5,528 nt of DNA from JACZWZ01 sp964194935 (GTDB lineage Bacteria; Actinomycetota; Acidimicrobiia; Spongiisociales; UBA11373): positions 1 to 5,528 of the forward strand of contig CAXMOL010000010.1 in assembly GCA_964194935.1 (NCBI GenBank), written 5' to 3'. Both the position numbers and the translations under genes were made by a program. This document shows positions 4,864 through 5,528 of the stretch, one piece after another; positions within the stretch are counted from its first letter, which is position 1, and every line of letters begins with the position of its first letter. Below the pieces are notes generated by a model. It ran no database searches. It worked only from the letters and a program-made list of their open reading frames with translations, and had not been told where the DNA came from.

Positions 4864-5528
4864 ATGACCGAGGCAGCCTTCTTCGACCTCGACAAGACGG
4901 TCATCGCCAAGTCGTCCACCCTCGCCTTTACCGGCAAGCTCTACAAGGCGGGGATGCTCGGCAGGCGAACGCTGATGCGCGCCGCCATCAGCCAGCTGAT
5001 GTTCGTCACCTTTGGAGCCGACGAGGACCAGCTCGCCAAGACCAGGGACGCCATGCTCCAGCTCACCAAGGGCTGGGACAAGGCCGAAGTCGAGAAGCTC
5101 GTGGAAGAGGCTCTGGAGGAGGTCGTATCCCCTCTTGTCTACGCCGAGGCTCTATTCCTCATCGACGAGCACATGCGGGAGGGTCGCAAGGTCTACATCG
5201 TCTCGGCCAGCCCCGAAGAGGTGGTGCGTCCGCTGGCCCGCTACATCGGTGTTGAGCACGTGATCGCCACCAAGGCAAGAATCGACGCCAAGGGCCTATA
5301 CACCGGCCAGGTCGAGGTCTACGCATACGGACCGCAGAAGGCGGCGGCGGTCCAAGCGGTCGCAGATTCCGAAGGAATCTCGCTCGAAGGTTCATTCGCC
5401 TACTCCGACAGCATGACCGACCAACCCCTTCTCGAATTGGTCGGCCATCCCCACGCGGTCAACCCGGACAAGGAACTGCGCGAACTCGCCGAGGAGCGTT
5501 CGTGGCCGATCCTCGACTTCCGGCGCCA
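4864..5528 (+). CDS. HAD-superfamily subfamily IB hydrolase (phosphoserine phosphatase-like), 3'-truncated by window edge
   Basis: A probable cytoplasmic phosphatase of the HAD-IB group, diverging from the Tad operon as Rv3661 does in mycobacteria. 221 codons are visible. All four HAD motifs are present: motif I FFDLDKT (6-12) with nucleophile D8 and acid D10, motif II YIVSAS (111-116) with S114, motif III lysine K159 in GPQKA, and motif IV SDSMTD (181-186) with D182 and D186. The insert between motifs I and II (about 15-100) is the helical C1 cap that sets substrate choice. The stretch GHPHAVNPDKELRELAEERSW (194-214) is typical of this subfamily's C-terminal end, so only a short tail should be missing. 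The ATG at 4864 starts directly with the motif I strand and has no ribosome site, fitting leaderless translation. The substrate is unknown; SerB-like activity is possible but should not be assumed. Confidence 0.95.
   Translation, partial: MTEAAFFDLDKTVIAKSSTLAFTGKLYKAGMLGRRTLMRAAISQLMFVTFGADEDQLAKTRDAMLQLTKGWDKAEVEKLVEEALEEVVSPLVYAEALFLIDEHMREGRKVYIVSASPEEVVRPLARYIGVEHVIATKARIDAKGLYTGQVEVYAYGPQKAAAVQAVADSEGISLEGSFAYSDSMTDQPLLELVGHPHAVNPDKELRELAEERSWPILDFRR

Noticed and set aside
4854..5255. 133-codon plus-strand frame within the HAD gene
   Set aside because: Out of frame with the HAD motifs that run unbroken from 4864 to the window end; its product is Arg/Gly-rich shadow.

Overview
The window is G+C-rich, densely coding DNA (roughly 60% G+C by eye). 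GTG and TTG starts are frequent and genes overlap by a few bases. The gene set and order match the actinobacterial 'helicase/secretion neighbourhood' Tad (Flp pilus) locus, which in Mycobacterium tuberculosis runs Rv3661 (divergent HAD hydrolase), Rv3660c (Ssd/CpaE-like), Rv3659c (TadA), Rv3658c and Rv3657c (TadB, TadC), Rv3656c (Flp/DUF4244), Rv3655c and Rv3654c (TadE- and TadG-like). The host is therefore most likely an actinomycetote. The divergent CpaE-like protein and a cyanobacterial/plant-looking GlgC suggest a deep lineage (for example Acidimicrobiia) rather than Streptomyces or Mycobacterium, but that placement is a guess from sequence style.

Layout from right to left. At 4864-5528 on the plus strand is the 5' part of a HAD subfamily IB hydrolase; it runs off the window. 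A 103-bp divergent intergenic region (4761-4863) holds a -10-like TACAAT close to the hydrolase start, plus short direct repeats. From 4760 leftward on the minus strand is a tightly packed Tad operon: a short P-loop-less CpaE/Ssd-like protein (4760-4215), TadA ATPase (4227-3169), TadB (3172-2516), TadC (2519-1899), a 53-residue Flp pilin (1886-1725), TadE (1732-1370) and a TadG-like protein (1383-991). A 63-bp gap follows, then glgC (927 to beyond position 1), encoding ADP-glucose pyrophosphorylase, also on the minus strand. Its 3' end is outside the window.

How the genes work together: TadA is the cytoplasmic hexameric ATPase that powers assembly. TadB and TadC form the inner-membrane platform. 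Flp is the major pilin, and TadE and the TadG-like protein are minor pseudopilins. The CpaE-like protein would normally be a localisation ATPase, but here it has lost its nucleotide-binding loop. No prepilin peptidase (TadV/CpaA) or RcpC/CpaB is present in the window. GlgC belongs to glycogen/trehalose metabolism and may simply be a downstream neighbour.

The machinery is a recognised family, not an unknown system. The more unusual points are the degenerate CpaE-like protein with a tryptophan-every-fourth-residue basic tail, the cyanobacterial-type GlgC, a probable leaderless hydrolase transcript, and small RNA hairpins in front of flp and glgC. There is no gene-free stretch over 300 bases, and I saw no tRNA, rRNA, CRISPR or insertion sequence.
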